Origin: Agelas oroides
Lineage: Eukaryota; Porifera; Demospongiae; Agelasida; Agelasidae
Length of the DNA: 64,000 nt
NCBI GenBank assembly: GCA_949130485.1
Contig: OX422196.1
Span: forward strand, 6,042,814 to 6,106,813
Direction: 5' to 3'
Shown here: positions 22,908-30,185 of the stretch, piece after piece
Position numbering within the stretch: position 1 is the first letter of the stretch
Layout of the letters: each line of letters starts with the position of its first letter
Notes under the pieces: generated by a model
What the model saw: the letters and a program-made list of their open reading frames with translations, nothing else
What the model was told of the DNA's origin: nothing
Database searches by the model: none
Made by a program: the position numbers and the translations under genes

Positions 22908-23719
22908 TGTACATGGAAAGAAGAGTGGAGTCACACAATAAACATTTGCTGCCTATACTGAGCAGCTAGATGGCAGTTGATCCTGCATAGCGGAGCAAGG
23001 GCGATCAATTCACCCTGAACGTGCAAAAGGGTAGGTTAGACAATGTGTATAGTTCTCTGCTCCTCTCGTACATTTGATTTGGGTATATAGCTACTGTTTA
23101 TCCATGCATGATCAATGCTGCAAGTATCCACTACACTCCATTAGGCCATTTTAATTTGATGTTTTGCTTCACAAATGGTGTCCTATAGTGTGCTCTGACT
23201 ACTGTACTCACATCCACAGTGCTGTTCATTGTTAGTGATATTCACAAATTGAGATCGCAATGAACTGACACACACTCCACAGTCTGTTCTTAGCGTGGTT
23301 GACACCAAATTGCCGGTTGGGGGAGTTGTGATGATGTCGGCAGCACTGCCGCCCACAATAGCAGCCCACCTGGGGCCAGGCACACACTCAAACTCGAACT
23401 GGGAGAGTATAGGGTTCCCAGTACACTCGGAGAGAGGACCTGTACAGGTATAGTTCACGACTACCGACACCCCACTGAACGTGTCTCGAGTCCGACCACT
23501 TCTGAGGCACACGATGCGTGAGGCGTGCACTTGCACAGTTACCGGTACAGGCTCTCCGGGAACAGCGAGAAGCGCATCTCTGATTAGTCCAGTTGCACTC
23601 GGTTCACCTGTGGTCCCTAGGAGATCTTCAGTGAACGGCGGACAATCGACTTGCTGAGCTCTTGCAAAGGAAGGGACCAAAATCAGGCAGAGACACAGCG
23701 CTATCATTCTGCACCCCAT
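1..23719 (-). CDS. Giant adhesion GPCR with Calx-beta, SRCR, LDLa, Ig, HRM, GAIN/GPS and 7TM (3' end outside window)
   Basis: Twenty-nine exons joined by GT-AG junctions give 4992 nt, exactly 1664 codons without a stop; the gene continues beyond base 1. Exons in transcript order: 23719-23212, 22793-22656, 22045-21902, 21717-21469, 21291-21148, 20899-20708, 20603-20445, 20351-20187, 19836-19720, 18575-18414, 16863-16708, 15081-14914, 12681-12427, 10603-10418, 10329-10123, 9360-9181, 9023-8838, 7902-7811, 7139-6998, 6087-5903, 5411-5241, 4667-4591, 3896-3791, 3337-3140, 2785-2570, 2490-2439, 2320-2229, 428-316, 232-1. Every intron between the first 18 exons is phase 1, the hallmark of modular extracellular proteins. 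The product should be a plasma-membrane receptor that cleaves itself at the GPS and signals through a 7TM core; the ligand is unknown. Some small exon edges are uncertain, and a skipped or missed exon cannot be excluded. Confidence 0.85.
931..2082. repeat. Interleaved inverted repeats and a hairpin in the aGPCR TM1 intron
   Basis: Arm A (931-1182) is inverted at A' (1499-1764). Arm B (1271-1445) is inverted at B' (1903-2082). The arms alternate A-B-A'-B', and a separate hairpin (about 1829-1904) lies between A' and B'. The outer A sequence contains GGTGTCCGT motifs like the ends of pogo/Tc1-type MITEs, and related sequence occurs at 640-715 and 57570-57640. Probably two inserted elements, one within the other, or a rearranged foldback. 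Confidence 0.8.
2173..2213. repeat. (CA)n microsatellite
   Basis: About 20 CA units directly abut the GPS exon on its donor side. Confidence 0.97.
2229..2490 (-). CDS. aGPCR exons 26-27: GPS autoproteolysis motif
   Basis: Exon 2490-2439 encodes [10 protein letters not shown] and exon 2320-2229 encodes [24 protein letters not shown]. Together they give the full Cys/Trp framework of the GPCR proteolysis site and an intact HLT tripeptide, cleaved between Leu and Thr in this family. The residues just after (TNFAILV) would form the tethered agonist. The last exon could extend to 2214 using a donor inside the (CA)n tract; both ends are in phase 0. Confidence 0.95.
2570..5411 (-). CDS. aGPCR exons 21-25: GAIN domain
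   Basis: Exons 5411-5241, 4667-4591, 3896-3791, 3337-3140 and 2785-2570 encode about 256 residues. Helical subdomain A includes [17 protein letters not shown] and [14 protein letters not shown]. Subdomain B includes [30 protein letters not shown] and [13 protein letters not shown], the strands expected just before a GPS. GAIN holds the cleaved receptor fragments together. Exon 3337-3140 has phase 0-0 and resembles a mobile element at 15.6-16.0 kb, so its inclusion is the least certain; it does supply VQVYMGL and AAVLPES, which fit GAIN B strands. Confidence 0.85.
5529..5733. repeat. 19-bp minisatellite in aGPCR intron
   Basis: About ten imperfect units built on AGGAGCTCATGGAAGAACT. The flanks (5490-5520 and 5735-5800) resemble sequence at 12850-12990, suggesting the array expanded inside a mobile element. 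Confidence 0.85.
5903..6087 (-). CDS. aGPCR exon 20: hormone-receptor (HRM) like module
   Basis: The 185-nt exon encodes about 62 residues with [20 protein letters not shown], then [19 protein letters not shown]. Trp in TWTDTP, the CP pair, R-x-C and G-x-W...C are the landmarks of the HRM module found ahead of GAIN in many adhesion GPCRs. It ends in phase 0 at GTGAGT, marking the switch from phase-1 modules to the GAIN/7TM part. Confidence 0.85.
6274..6690. mobile_element. MITE with TACCGTAGCC ends
   Basis: Left end TACCGTAGCC..TAG and right end CTATGGCTACGGTA are inverted copies about 417 bp apart. The interior is rich in CGCGAAAT-type motifs. It lies in the aGPCR intron upstream of the HRM exon. 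No coding capacity. Confidence 0.65.
6998..7902 (-). CDS. aGPCR exons 18-19: linker before the HRM module
   Basis: Exon 7902-7811 (92 nt, phase 1 to 0) encodes about 31 residues ([14 protein letters not shown]...). Exon 7139-6998 (phase 0 to 1) encodes about 47 residues, including [14 protein letters not shown] and [15 protein letters not shown] see no named domain. The upstream edge of the second exon could instead be 7127, using a better CAG acceptor; both keep the frame. The intron between them carries the 24-bp minisatellite. Confidence 0.65.
7178..7575. repeat. 24-bp minisatellite, open on both strands
   Basis: About 16 units of ATGTTACCTAGCAGTATAGA plus four bases. Because 24 is a multiple of three and the unit lacks in-frame stops, long reading frames appear on both strands (MLPSSIED repeats on plus, MLGNMSSI repeats on minus). 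It is intronic to the aGPCR with no splice support, so it is not called a gene. Confidence 0.93.
8046..8381. repeat. 47-bp minisatellite, about seven copies
   Basis: Nearly identical units run from ACAAAGGTATACTCTAGACC to CATATACCAGGT. Variation is limited to a few sites such as accAgg/accGgg, so the array is young. It is in an aGPCR intron. Confidence 0.95.
8838..9360 (-). CDS. aGPCR exons 16-17: Ig-like domain
   Basis: Exon 9360-9181 has the early Ig cysteine within [12 protein letters not shown]. Exon 9023-8838 has the late signature [14 protein letters not shown] followed by VNITVNVQ. The first exon is closed at the weak donor GTTTGA, because this is the only site in the frame that preserves phase 1. 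A Gly/Glu-rich stretch in between ([14 protein letters not shown]) may be a surface loop. Ig domains next to HRM and GAIN are common in adhesion GPCRs. Confidence 0.85.
10123..10603 (-). CDS. aGPCR exons 14-15: SRCR domain 4
   Basis: Exon 10603-10418 encodes the first half ([45 protein letters not shown]). Exon 10329-10123 encodes a diverged second half ([29 protein letters not shown]) with a basic/Gln-rich insert, NRKRQTEQQ. The phases are 1-1 and join smoothly to the Ig-like exons downstream. Confidence 0.85.
10745..10792. repeat. (AAAC)n microsatellite
   Basis: About eleven AAAC units with slight interruption at the right end, in the intron upstream of SRCR 4. Confidence 0.95.
12427..15081 (-). 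CDS. aGPCR exons 12-13: SRCR domain 3 with long insertion
   Basis: Exon 15081-14914 gives a clear SRCR first half ([34 protein letters not shown]). Exon 12681-12427 is an unusually long second half of about 85 residues, Gln/Pro-rich, retaining only scattered cysteines and the terminal LVGVRCDG. This suggests an inserted loop or relaxed constraint. The 2.2-kb intron between the halves carries two mobile elements (14313-14836 and 13050-13643). Confidence 0.8.
13050..13643. mobile_element. GC-rich 0.6-kb element, copy 1
   Basis: It runs from CTAGGACTACGCATGCGCAT to GCGCTAATGCGCTCGGCAA. The same sequence in the opposite orientation lies at 55207-55808 with high identity, and a diverged copy lies at 47211-47729. 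It is CpG-rich, contains a GTACGTAC tract and repeated CAAATTGACAT motifs, and on its minus strand has an open stretch [17 protein letters not shown]. Family unknown; probably non-autonomous. It lies in an aGPCR intron. Confidence 0.8.
14313..14836. mobile_element. DNA element with TAGCCTCATTCCCAG ends
   Basis: The left end TAGCCTCATTCCCAG..AGAGCCTGGTACACACTG is repeated inverted at the right end (about 14755-14836). It belongs to the same family as the 1.44-kb element at 31198-32637. It is located in the intron splitting SRCR 3. Confidence 0.7.
15563..16025. mobile_element. MITE carrying a degenerate GAIN-exon-like segment
   Basis: Terminal inverted repeats GGCTCCCGAAAATAC (left) and GTATTTTCGGGAGCT (right) bound about 460 bp. 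The interior aligns over most of its length with 3190-3560, which includes aGPCR exon 3337-3140 and the intron just upstream of it. In this copy the exon-like reading frame is broken by stops and shifts. The right terminus is also recognisable, although decayed, beside the true exon (around 3520-3550). Confidence 0.75.
16126..16167. repeat. (CATA)n microsatellite
   Basis: About ten perfect tetranucleotide units ending at a MITE boundary. Confidence 0.95.
16168..16662. mobile_element. MITE family B, copy 1
   Basis: Ends TAGTCTTGCGAAAGA and TCTTTCACGAAACTA form inverted termini, with GGGTGGGC..CTCTTT motifs inside them. A second copy in the opposite orientation lies at 26620-27072, sharing GTAATACTTCACTGAAGGTTA and the GGTGCGCACC palindrome. 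No protein is encoded. Confidence 0.8.
16708..18575 (-). CDS. aGPCR exons 10-11: SRCR domain 2 (divergent second half)
   Basis: Exon 18575-18414 is a good SRCR first half ([37 protein letters not shown]). Its donor is the weak GTCAGA, chosen because it restores the phase-1 rhythm of the gene. Exon 16863-16708 is a diverged second half ([20 protein letters not shown], then IAGVNC). The intron between them, about 1.5 kb, holds no recognisable gene. Confidence 0.82.
18992..19347. mobile_element. Short inverted-repeat element
   Basis: The left end ATAGGGGTCAGG..GGGGCTATGGCCCCCC is matched inverted by TATAGCCCCCCACT..CTGACGCCTAT on the right. ACATGC flanks both sides as a possible target duplication. 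It includes a GATCGATCGATCGAT tract. Confidence 0.65.
19720..19836 (-). CDS. aGPCR exon 9: LDL-receptor class A module
   Basis: A single 117-nt phase 1-1 exon encodes one complete LDLa repeat with six cysteines. It includes [18 protein letters not shown], whose acidic cluster forms the Ca2+ cage in this family. It sits between SRCR 1 and SRCR 2. One exon for one module with symmetric phase fits exon shuffling. Confidence 0.95.
20187..20603 (-). CDS. aGPCR exons 7-8: SRCR domain 1
   Basis: Exon 20603-20445 encodes the first half of a scavenger-receptor Cys-rich domain ([41 protein letters not shown]). Exon 20351-20187 encodes the second half ([34 protein letters not shown]). Both halves carry the expected cysteines, making this the most canonical of the four SRCR copies. 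The conserved SRCR intron lies after the QLGF motif, as in other animals. Confidence 0.93.
20708..21291 (-). CDS. aGPCR exons 5-6: second Calx-beta-like module
   Basis: Exons 21291-21148 and 20899-20708 repeat the architecture of the preceding pair. The first half reads [20 protein letters not shown]; the second contains [15 protein letters not shown] and ends in [11 protein letters not shown], the classic C-terminal Calx-beta strand with its IxDND tail. The lengths (144 and 192 nt) and the phase 1 borders mirror the first module, so the pair probably arose by tandem exon duplication. Confidence 0.78.
21469..22045 (-). CDS. aGPCR exons 3-4: first Calx-beta-like module
   Basis: Exons 22045-21902 and 21717-21469 together encode about 131 residues. 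The first half has the strand pattern [20 protein letters not shown]; the second half has the acidic turn [17 protein letters not shown], the usual late Calx-beta signature (D/E-x-EPEFF). Calx-beta modules bind Ca2+ in Na/Ca exchangers, integrin beta-4 and the receptor ADGRV1. The predicted Ca2+-binding acidic residues are present, but binding is inference. Both exons start and end in phase 1. Confidence 0.75.
22656..22793 (-). CDS. aGPCR exon 2: small Cys-rich (EGF-like?) module
   Basis: This 138-nt phase 1-1 exon encodes about 46 residues with ten cysteines, including a CC pair in [16 protein letters not shown] and an N-glycosylation-type NGT. The spacing is EGF-like but does not match the canonical EGF pattern exactly. 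It follows the N-terminal domain and precedes the Calx-beta pair. The (GT)n tract at 22803-22905 lies in the intron just upstream of its acceptor. Confidence 0.7.
22803..22905. repeat. (GT)n microsatellite
   Basis: About 100 bases of GT units interrupted by TATG and GAGT, adjoining the acceptor of aGPCR exon 2. Confidence 0.97.
23212..23719 (-). CDS. aGPCR exon 1: signal peptide and unassigned Cys-containing N-terminal domain
   Basis: The chosen start (ATG at 23719) gives a typical secretory leader: MGCR, a hydrophobic run rich in Leu/Ile/Cys, then a cleavage-like ARAQQ. An in-frame ATG seven codons upstream (23740) is an alternative. The mature part, about residues 23-169, has cysteines spread through it and the recognisable stretches [33 protein letters not shown] and RTDCGVC. 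I do not recognise it as a named family. The exon ends at a good donor (GTGAGT) in phase 1. A TATA-like stretch lies about 60 bases upstream on the minus strand (around 23775-23790), which is weak promoter evidence. Confidence 0.75.
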
Positions 23720-26149
23720 GGCGCATACACTGAGGTTCATATTGCAAATTATTGTGTAAGCAATAAGTTTCGCTATATACGATATAGTCTCGCAAGCCAC
23801 ACCCTTCGCAGGGAGAGGAAGGGCTGGTCACGCTGCAGCTAACGAGTTGGCTGAGGAACGAGAACGCAATTTTATCCGAACAGCGCGGTTAGATAATAAG
23901 ATGCTGACATCCGCTAAACACGTTGTGATGTAATAAATACTGGCACTCAGTATGCATATTCGGTAATTTGACTACAGTAAAAGGAATTTCATTAGTTCTT
24001 CTACAATTCAAGTTTTTCTGATTTTACCCTATTATGCTCCATTTATGATTAACTCCTATTACTGTTGGGAATAATCTGTGGCAAAATTCATTTTTCAATG
24101 AACAACAACATCACCCAATTCAGGACCATGTTATGTTGGATCATTCCAACTTTCTGCAGCATTATTCCAGCATTAAGCTTGGCGCTCAGATGGTCTCATT
24201 GTTCTTGGAATATTTGCAGACATCATACAATCAAGCCTAGCAAGTCGTTAAACGTGACATGTCTGACTCAATCATCATGTCAATGGGGAAACCCATGTTT
24301 TCTGTAAACTGTTGTACACTACCTGGTATGAGTACAATGCACACATCAGGCTCTCTGTAAAAAAAAAAAAAACAACAACTAAAACATGCACTGGTGCAAG
24401 TTGTATGTAAATCAGGACATAGGGTACATAGTTACAGTGCAATATAGCAACCCTACTTTCATCTGTTTTACAGGCAGTTTGCTCAATCCACTCCAGTTAA
24501 GTACCGAGTAGCTACTAATGCGTACAGGGGAAGTTGAGGGAGGGGGAGGAGGGGATGAAGCTGTGTGCGAGTGGGCATAAGGTATATAGGTACGGGTATT
24601 GCGGAATAGGGGGTATTGCAGAACACTGGGTGTAGTTTTCCAGTTATTGTCCAATGATAAGTGTTGACACAACATGCACTATACATAAACACTCACTTGC
24701 AGCCAACTAAAGGTGACTATTTACCTCAAGAAGTAACTATCAGGCCCAATATGTATAGTTACCTCCTACCGAATGTCCTGTAAACAATAATAACAACTGT
24801 TTTAAAGACAATAAACAATACATGCAGCTGACGCCCATTGATGTTGTACTTCATTTTCAAGTTTAATATTGCACCTGATGTCATGTTTTCATTCCAGCCA
24901 GCTATACACCACTTACAGGCTTTCATGACACACAATCAATAAGAACTGCAGCGAGTGCACTATAGTGCAAACTCCAGCTCCCATTTATTATTATAGCTAA
25001 GTATCCCTGTGTCAAATTCAACCTCAAATATTTTATTGCACCATCAACCACTGATCATATGATCCTTGCCAATCCTTTGCTGCGTAGATCCTGCAATTGA
25101 GAAAGTCGTACACGTGTGTAAATATCAGTATGTTGGTGATAGCTACCAGTAGCTAGGTGTCCATTGTAGCTATCTGTGACTTGCATAATGCAAGTATACC
25201 ATGCAAATGCTGGGCAAGGGCCTAGTATGCGGATCACTTGCAGGATTCCAACAATGTGCACGAATAGTTTACAACCCAGTGCTGGTTGGTACTCATCTGA
25301 ATCTTACGTGTGTCTGTTTGGTGTATAGATGTGTGCTGTATGGTGAAGGTGGGGGTATTCAGTGACTTATTGTGGCTGTCAGTCCCTCTGATTTTGCCAG
25401 AATCTTATATAGCTACCATGCATGGATGTTGGGATGTTTCTGTTTTCTTTGGAGTTTCTATTTTTTGTATCATTTTCCTCTGTGTTCATGCATCTGCAAT
25501 TCCTTCTGGGGGTCAATCAATCAATCAATCAATTGATTGCAGATGTGAGAGAGAAACACCACTACACCCCAGTATTCCCCACCCCCCCCCAGTCACACGG
25601 CCCAGCCGCATGCATGGAATTGTCGTTGTTTCAGTAATAGCATGTGAATAAATGAATGAATGAAATATTTTATTTGAGTGACACGCGAAATGCCCGGCCT
25701 GCATGATTAGGCCTATGAGTCACTAAAGAAACGGGTACAACCAGAGGAGGTACGACAGCATCACGTGATACTAGAGCGGCCCTCCCCCTTCATATACAAA
25801 CTGCAATAGTAAAACCATCAATCTGTTTGAGCACGTCTGTTAAAGCGGGCTATCGTTTTGATATTTTGAGGAATGAAAGTGCATCCACTGACAAGTCAAG
25901 CGAACACCATGGCCCTAGTCGGCCCCTCACTTAGTGAGTGTACTTGACAATGTCCTCTGCTTACTTTGTATTCGAGTTCGAACTTGGCACTTCGAGAGCA
26001 CCCCAGGGACCGGCGCCTGTGCAGGCCACAAAGAAAAGTAAAATGCCTCTAAGACTACAAAAAGCTATACTTGTCTGCAGTAATTACATTCCACACAGAT
26101 TTAACCCCTGTGGTGACGTCACCATGTCGTACCTCCTCTGGTACAGCAT
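23720..26149. other. Intergenic region upstream of the aGPCR
   Basis: This stretch holds the presumed aGPCR promoter at its left edge, a poly-A run (24358-24372), a C-rich run (25583-25591) and short ATAGAT/AATC repeats. I see no supported coding exon; the open frames are short and lack conserved motifs. Confidence 0.6.
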
Positions 26150-27180
26150 ATGTATCTGAGCTCTCGAAACTTGAGTCTGTGCATCCTAGTGACCATGATG
26201 GTGAGGTCCAAATGGGCAAGTGGTCCAAACAATCTCACTCCAGAGTATCGTGGCCCAATCTTCATCAACTGGTTCTGTCAAACTCTTAGCCATGCACATC
26301 TGTGAGCTTGAGCAGATTCCATCATGCTTCCATCCTTCAAAGGGAAGGGACAGGATCTACTTCTTATCAAAAATTATCGTGGCATAACCATGACATCATG
26401 CAGTGCTTGTAGCTAAAGTCTTCGAGATTCTTCTGCTAAATTGCATGGCTCCGATTTTGGAACATGCAGCCGGGCATCCAACAACTAACACAAACAGCCT
26501 ACCGAAAGAATGTGGCCTGCTCTGATTCTATCTTTGCTGGCCATGAAGTGATTTCCAGATTTACCAAAGAAGGGAACCATGTTTTTTCCTGTTTCTATGA
26601 CCTTACCAGTGCCTTTGACACACTCACGAAAGAGCGCCCACCCCCTATACTTTTGGCCCAATTTCCTGTATAGCACTTAGTATAGGGTCAAAGTTTACTT
26701 GAATGAGCGCCCACCCAGGAGCGAGCTTCGCATGGAGTTATCTCAAGCGCTATGCATATGAGATAAGAAACTTCGTGTAATACTTCACTGAAGGTTACTA
26801 CCAGGCATCTTTGCGTAGATGGACGTAGCTAATGCGGTGCGCACCGCGAGCTACACCACACTTACGCAAGTTACGGTGATATGGTGTCGTTCAGAGTGTT
26901 GTGTGCCGTCAGGACTTGACTTCGAAGCTGCTGGTGGTTCCGTTGTGCGTTATTGTTTCCCCAATTATTTGCTTCGAGGGTATCGAGTCGCTGTAAACAT
27001 TACATGGGCGCACTTTCGTGGTTAAAAGCGAAACACTCGAGCAGACCTGTAAGACCTGTCTTTCACAAGACTACGGCACCACTCGAACAACTCTCCAACG
27101 CTGGAATTAAAGGGAAGCGCTGGAGACTGCAAGGACTGGTACAAGAAATCTCTAGTCTCTATAAAAGTTAAGTCAAAGCG
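26150..27180 (+). pseudogene. Reverse-transcriptase fragment of a second LINE, split by a MITE
   Basis: Plus-strand frames read LLLIKNYRGITMTSC, then QTAYRKNVACSDSIFAGHEV and HVFSCFYDLTSAFDT (26464-26616). These match the conserved RT blocks that contain YRGI and the first catalytic Asp (F-x-D-L-x-SAFDT). After the MITE at 26620-27072 the same protein resumes with LSNAGIKGKRWRLQGL. Frameshifts and stops show that it is dead. It differs from the LINE at 27.5-31.2 kb. Confidence 0.8.
26620..27072. mobile_element. MITE family B, copy 2, inserted in an RT fragment
   Basis: This is the inverted counterpart of 16168-16662, bounded by CACTCACGAAAGAGCG and CGCACTTTCGTGGTT..ACAAGACTA. It interrupts the reverse-transcriptase reading frame just after the AFDT motif. 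Confidence 0.8.
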
Positions 27181-27700
27181 AACGCTTCCTGAGATCCGCG
27201 TGGTACGCTTTTCTTCTTCAACCTCCATCGCGTTCAGCTGCGGAGGTGAGACGCGTAGCTGATGAGCCCCAGCGAACGAAACCGAGCAAAATGGTAGATG
27301 TTGAAGCGGATGGGGCGTTGTTGCAACTATGGACAACAGAAAGTGTGCGCGCGGCCGCCAAAATGGCCGTGGCTAACGTGTATCTTTGATCCGCGAAAAT
27401 TATTTCCGCGATAGGCTGATCCGCAATAACCTCTACGCTATACGCATACGGTACTTGGCCATTTCTCTCTGTCTTTGCACGTGCTCCCCCCTCACCGTGT
27501 AGCTATAGGGACTATATTATGGTGGCATTGTGGACAGTTTTCAGACGGTTTTTTTTTAAATTTTTTAATTTTTAAATTTTTTTATTTTTTATTATTTTTT
27601 TTTCTATAACAATTTTGCAATAGTGCAAGGGTACATAAATAGCAAATCGCTAATATAATAATGCACCCAGAAAGAAAACTAAATAACTAAGTATTAAGTA

Positions 27701-28227
27701 TTAAGTATTAGGTGAGGTATTAAGTGTATGGCATAATACAGTCTGTTTAAAAGAACGCAATGACTGGCAGTTCTGTGCAGGTGGAGGTAAGCTGTTCCAT
27801 AGGGCGATTGTATGTGGGAAAAATGATGACTGATGGGCATTCGTGCGTGTTACTGGCCTTTCAAGGGCTAGTGTACTGGTGTTTCTGAGCGATCTGGACA
27901 GGTTTCGTGGTACAACGGGTGCCGTAGGGAAATTCAGATGTCCATTGATAACTTGATAGAGGAGGCACAGTTTCAGATAGTGTCTTCTGCTGGCAAGGGT
28001 GGGCAGGTTGCATGACTGAAGCAAAGACTCATATCCAGAACTCCAGTTTTTGGTGCACACCTTAAGTGCAAACTTCTGCACTCTCTCCAGAGAGTTGATA
28101 AGTCCCTGTTGGTGGGGGTCCCATACAGGCGCTGCATACTCCAGATGTGGACGGATGTAAGCCAGGTAGGCAGGTACAGTTGCAAGAGTGATGACGTATT
28201 TGCTGAGGGATAGAACTTTCGGTATAG
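27701..28227 (-). pseudogene. LINE RT C-terminal part, beyond the MITE
   Basis: This continues the thumb/C-terminal region after the MITE. It contains IRPHLEYAAPVWDPHQQG, LERVQKFALKVCTKNW and LPTLASRRHYLKLCLLYQVI, which are typical of the 3' part of CR1/L2/jockey-type ORF2. The frame matches that before the MITE when the element and one TA copy are left out. It ends at 27701, followed by the A-rich tail. Confidence 0.9.
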
Positions 28228-28229
28228 TA

Positions 28230-28679
28230 CACTGTAAAAACATTTGGGTTACTTCAACCATATTTTGGTCATCTCAGTTGCATGCCTGTTGTGTAAGTGA
28301 AACATTATGAACTTCATCAAGAGATGCTTACAATTTGAATCAAAGTGTAGTTGAGAAGCTTCTCCCTTTTGTTAAATTAGGATCATCTTGCAGAAGGCCT
28401 ATAAATCAGCATTTCTGGTAAGGTTTGGTGTTTCTTTGATCCTACACATCCGCCCTTGGAGGAGTTCCTTGGTTGCATGGTTATGGTAGAAATGCCAGGA
28501 ATGTAGCCAAATAGCTAGGCTTTCTGCAAGATCCTAAGTGAACAAAAAGGAGAAGCGTCTCAACTACACTTAAGCAAATTGGAAGCATCCCTTGAAGTTT
28601 GTAATGTGTCACGTACACAACAGGCATGCAACTGAGATGACCAAAATATGGTTGAAGTAACCCAAATGTTTTTACAGTG
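28230..28679. mobile_element. MITE inserted in the LINE, TA target duplication
   Basis: Perfect terminal inverted repeats start CACTGTAAAAACATTTGGGT and extend for more than 60 bp; inner inverted sequence (GTAGTTGAGAAGC / GCGTCTCAACTAC) follows. TA occurs on both sides (28228-28229, 28680-28681), the signature of Tc1/mariner-type insertion. It carries no ORF. The near-identity of the ends suggests recent activity. Confidence 0.95.
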
Positions 28680-30185
28680 TATACCCACTTGTTGCCTTGC
28701 TTTCTTGCATATTTCGCTGACTTGCGTAGACCAATTCAGGGTGGAAGTAAGCCAGACTCCAAGGTACTTGTAGGAGTGCACCATCTCCATACATGTTTGT
28801 TTAATCTTGAGAGGTGTGACTGGGAGGGAGGGTTGCCTTCTTCTGGAGATGATCATATATTAACATTTTCTACCATTAAACTTCAGAAGGTTATCGTCAG
28901 ACCATACACAGAGGTTGTCAATGTCCATTTGTAACAGATGGTAATCAGTTGCTGAGTAAATAGGGTGATAAAGCATTAAGTCATCAGCATAGAGTGACAT
29001 AGTGTTGTCTGACAATGGAACCATTGTGATGTCATTAATGTAGAAAATAAACAGAAGTGGCCCGAGAACTGACCCTTGTGGAACTCCAGAAATTACTGGT
29101 AATACATCTGAAGATGAACCATTCACACACACATACTGGCTCCTGTTACTGAGGTAGTGTGTGATCCATCTGAGGATATGTGGATGAACATTGGTGTTTT
29201 TCAGCTTTTGCAACAGGGGTCTGTGGGGAACTGAATCAAAAGCTTTGCTGTAGTCAAAGAACACACAGCAGATATCTAGGCCCAAGTCAAGCTGTCTGTG
29301 CCATTGATCAGTTGCATCTAACAGGGCACCAGTTGTAGACTTGCCTTGAGTAAATCCCCACTGATGAGCAGAGAGAGGGTAGTACTTCTCAAGATGGTCA
29401 ATTAGTAGGTTTCGAATATGCATTTCGAGGAGTTTGCTCAGCACTGAGAGTAACGATATCGGGCGATAGTTTTCAGGAGTGGAGTGATCACGTGACTTGG
29501 GAATAGGTGTAACACGAGCAGTTTTCCACTCGTCTGGTAGTTCCCCAAGTCGAATGGAAATATTAAATAGTTGAGTCACAGCGGGGGTGATGCTCAATGC
29601 AGTCTCCCTAAGCATTCGAGCAGATATGTCGTCATGACCATTAGCTTTGGATGGATCAAGTGAGCATAAGAGCTCATAAACTTCATCTTCAGTGCACAAA
29701 AGGTTATCAGGACATTCATGGGGAACAGCTTTAGGGAGATCGGCCACACTTAATCCAGGAAGTGAGTAATTGAGGCAGTTCGTAAATGTGACATTCAGAA
29801 GGGAAGCCTTTTCTGGATTAGTACTTGCAACAATGTTTCCACTAGACAGAGTTGGAATGGAGTTCTCTTTCGGTGTCAAAGATTTCACTATTTTCCAGAA
29901 TTCCCGTTGGTTGTGGGGGTGTAGGTTAGCGAAATATCTCCTTTTTGCAAGTCTGAGTTCTGTCACAACTCTATTTCTGATTTGCCTGAACTTCAAGTAA
30001 TCATCTCTGTCACCGCTGCGATTAGCTTTCCTGAAATGATGATTTCTCTTCCTGATCAACTGTATAATCTCTTTGGTTAGCCAAGGTAGGTTATTTCTCG
30101 CCGGGAGCACAGACCTTGGTATGCACTGCTCCATCACATCCAGGAAAGCAGATTCTGCGTCGTGGAATAGAGATAGAGTCCACAT
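28560..30185 (-). pseudogene. LINE reverse transcriptase
   Basis: The main frame, 30185-28860 (441 residues), contains SKANGHDDISARML, ENYRPISLLSVLSKLLE, FFDYSKAFDSVPH, SGVPQGSVLGPLLF and the catalytic YADDLMLY, so all palm motifs are intact. One stop codon follows at about 28860; the frame then resumes (MIISRRRQ, SYKYLGVWLTS) to the MITE junction. Expected product: the polymerase for target-primed reverse transcription. Confidence 0.95.
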
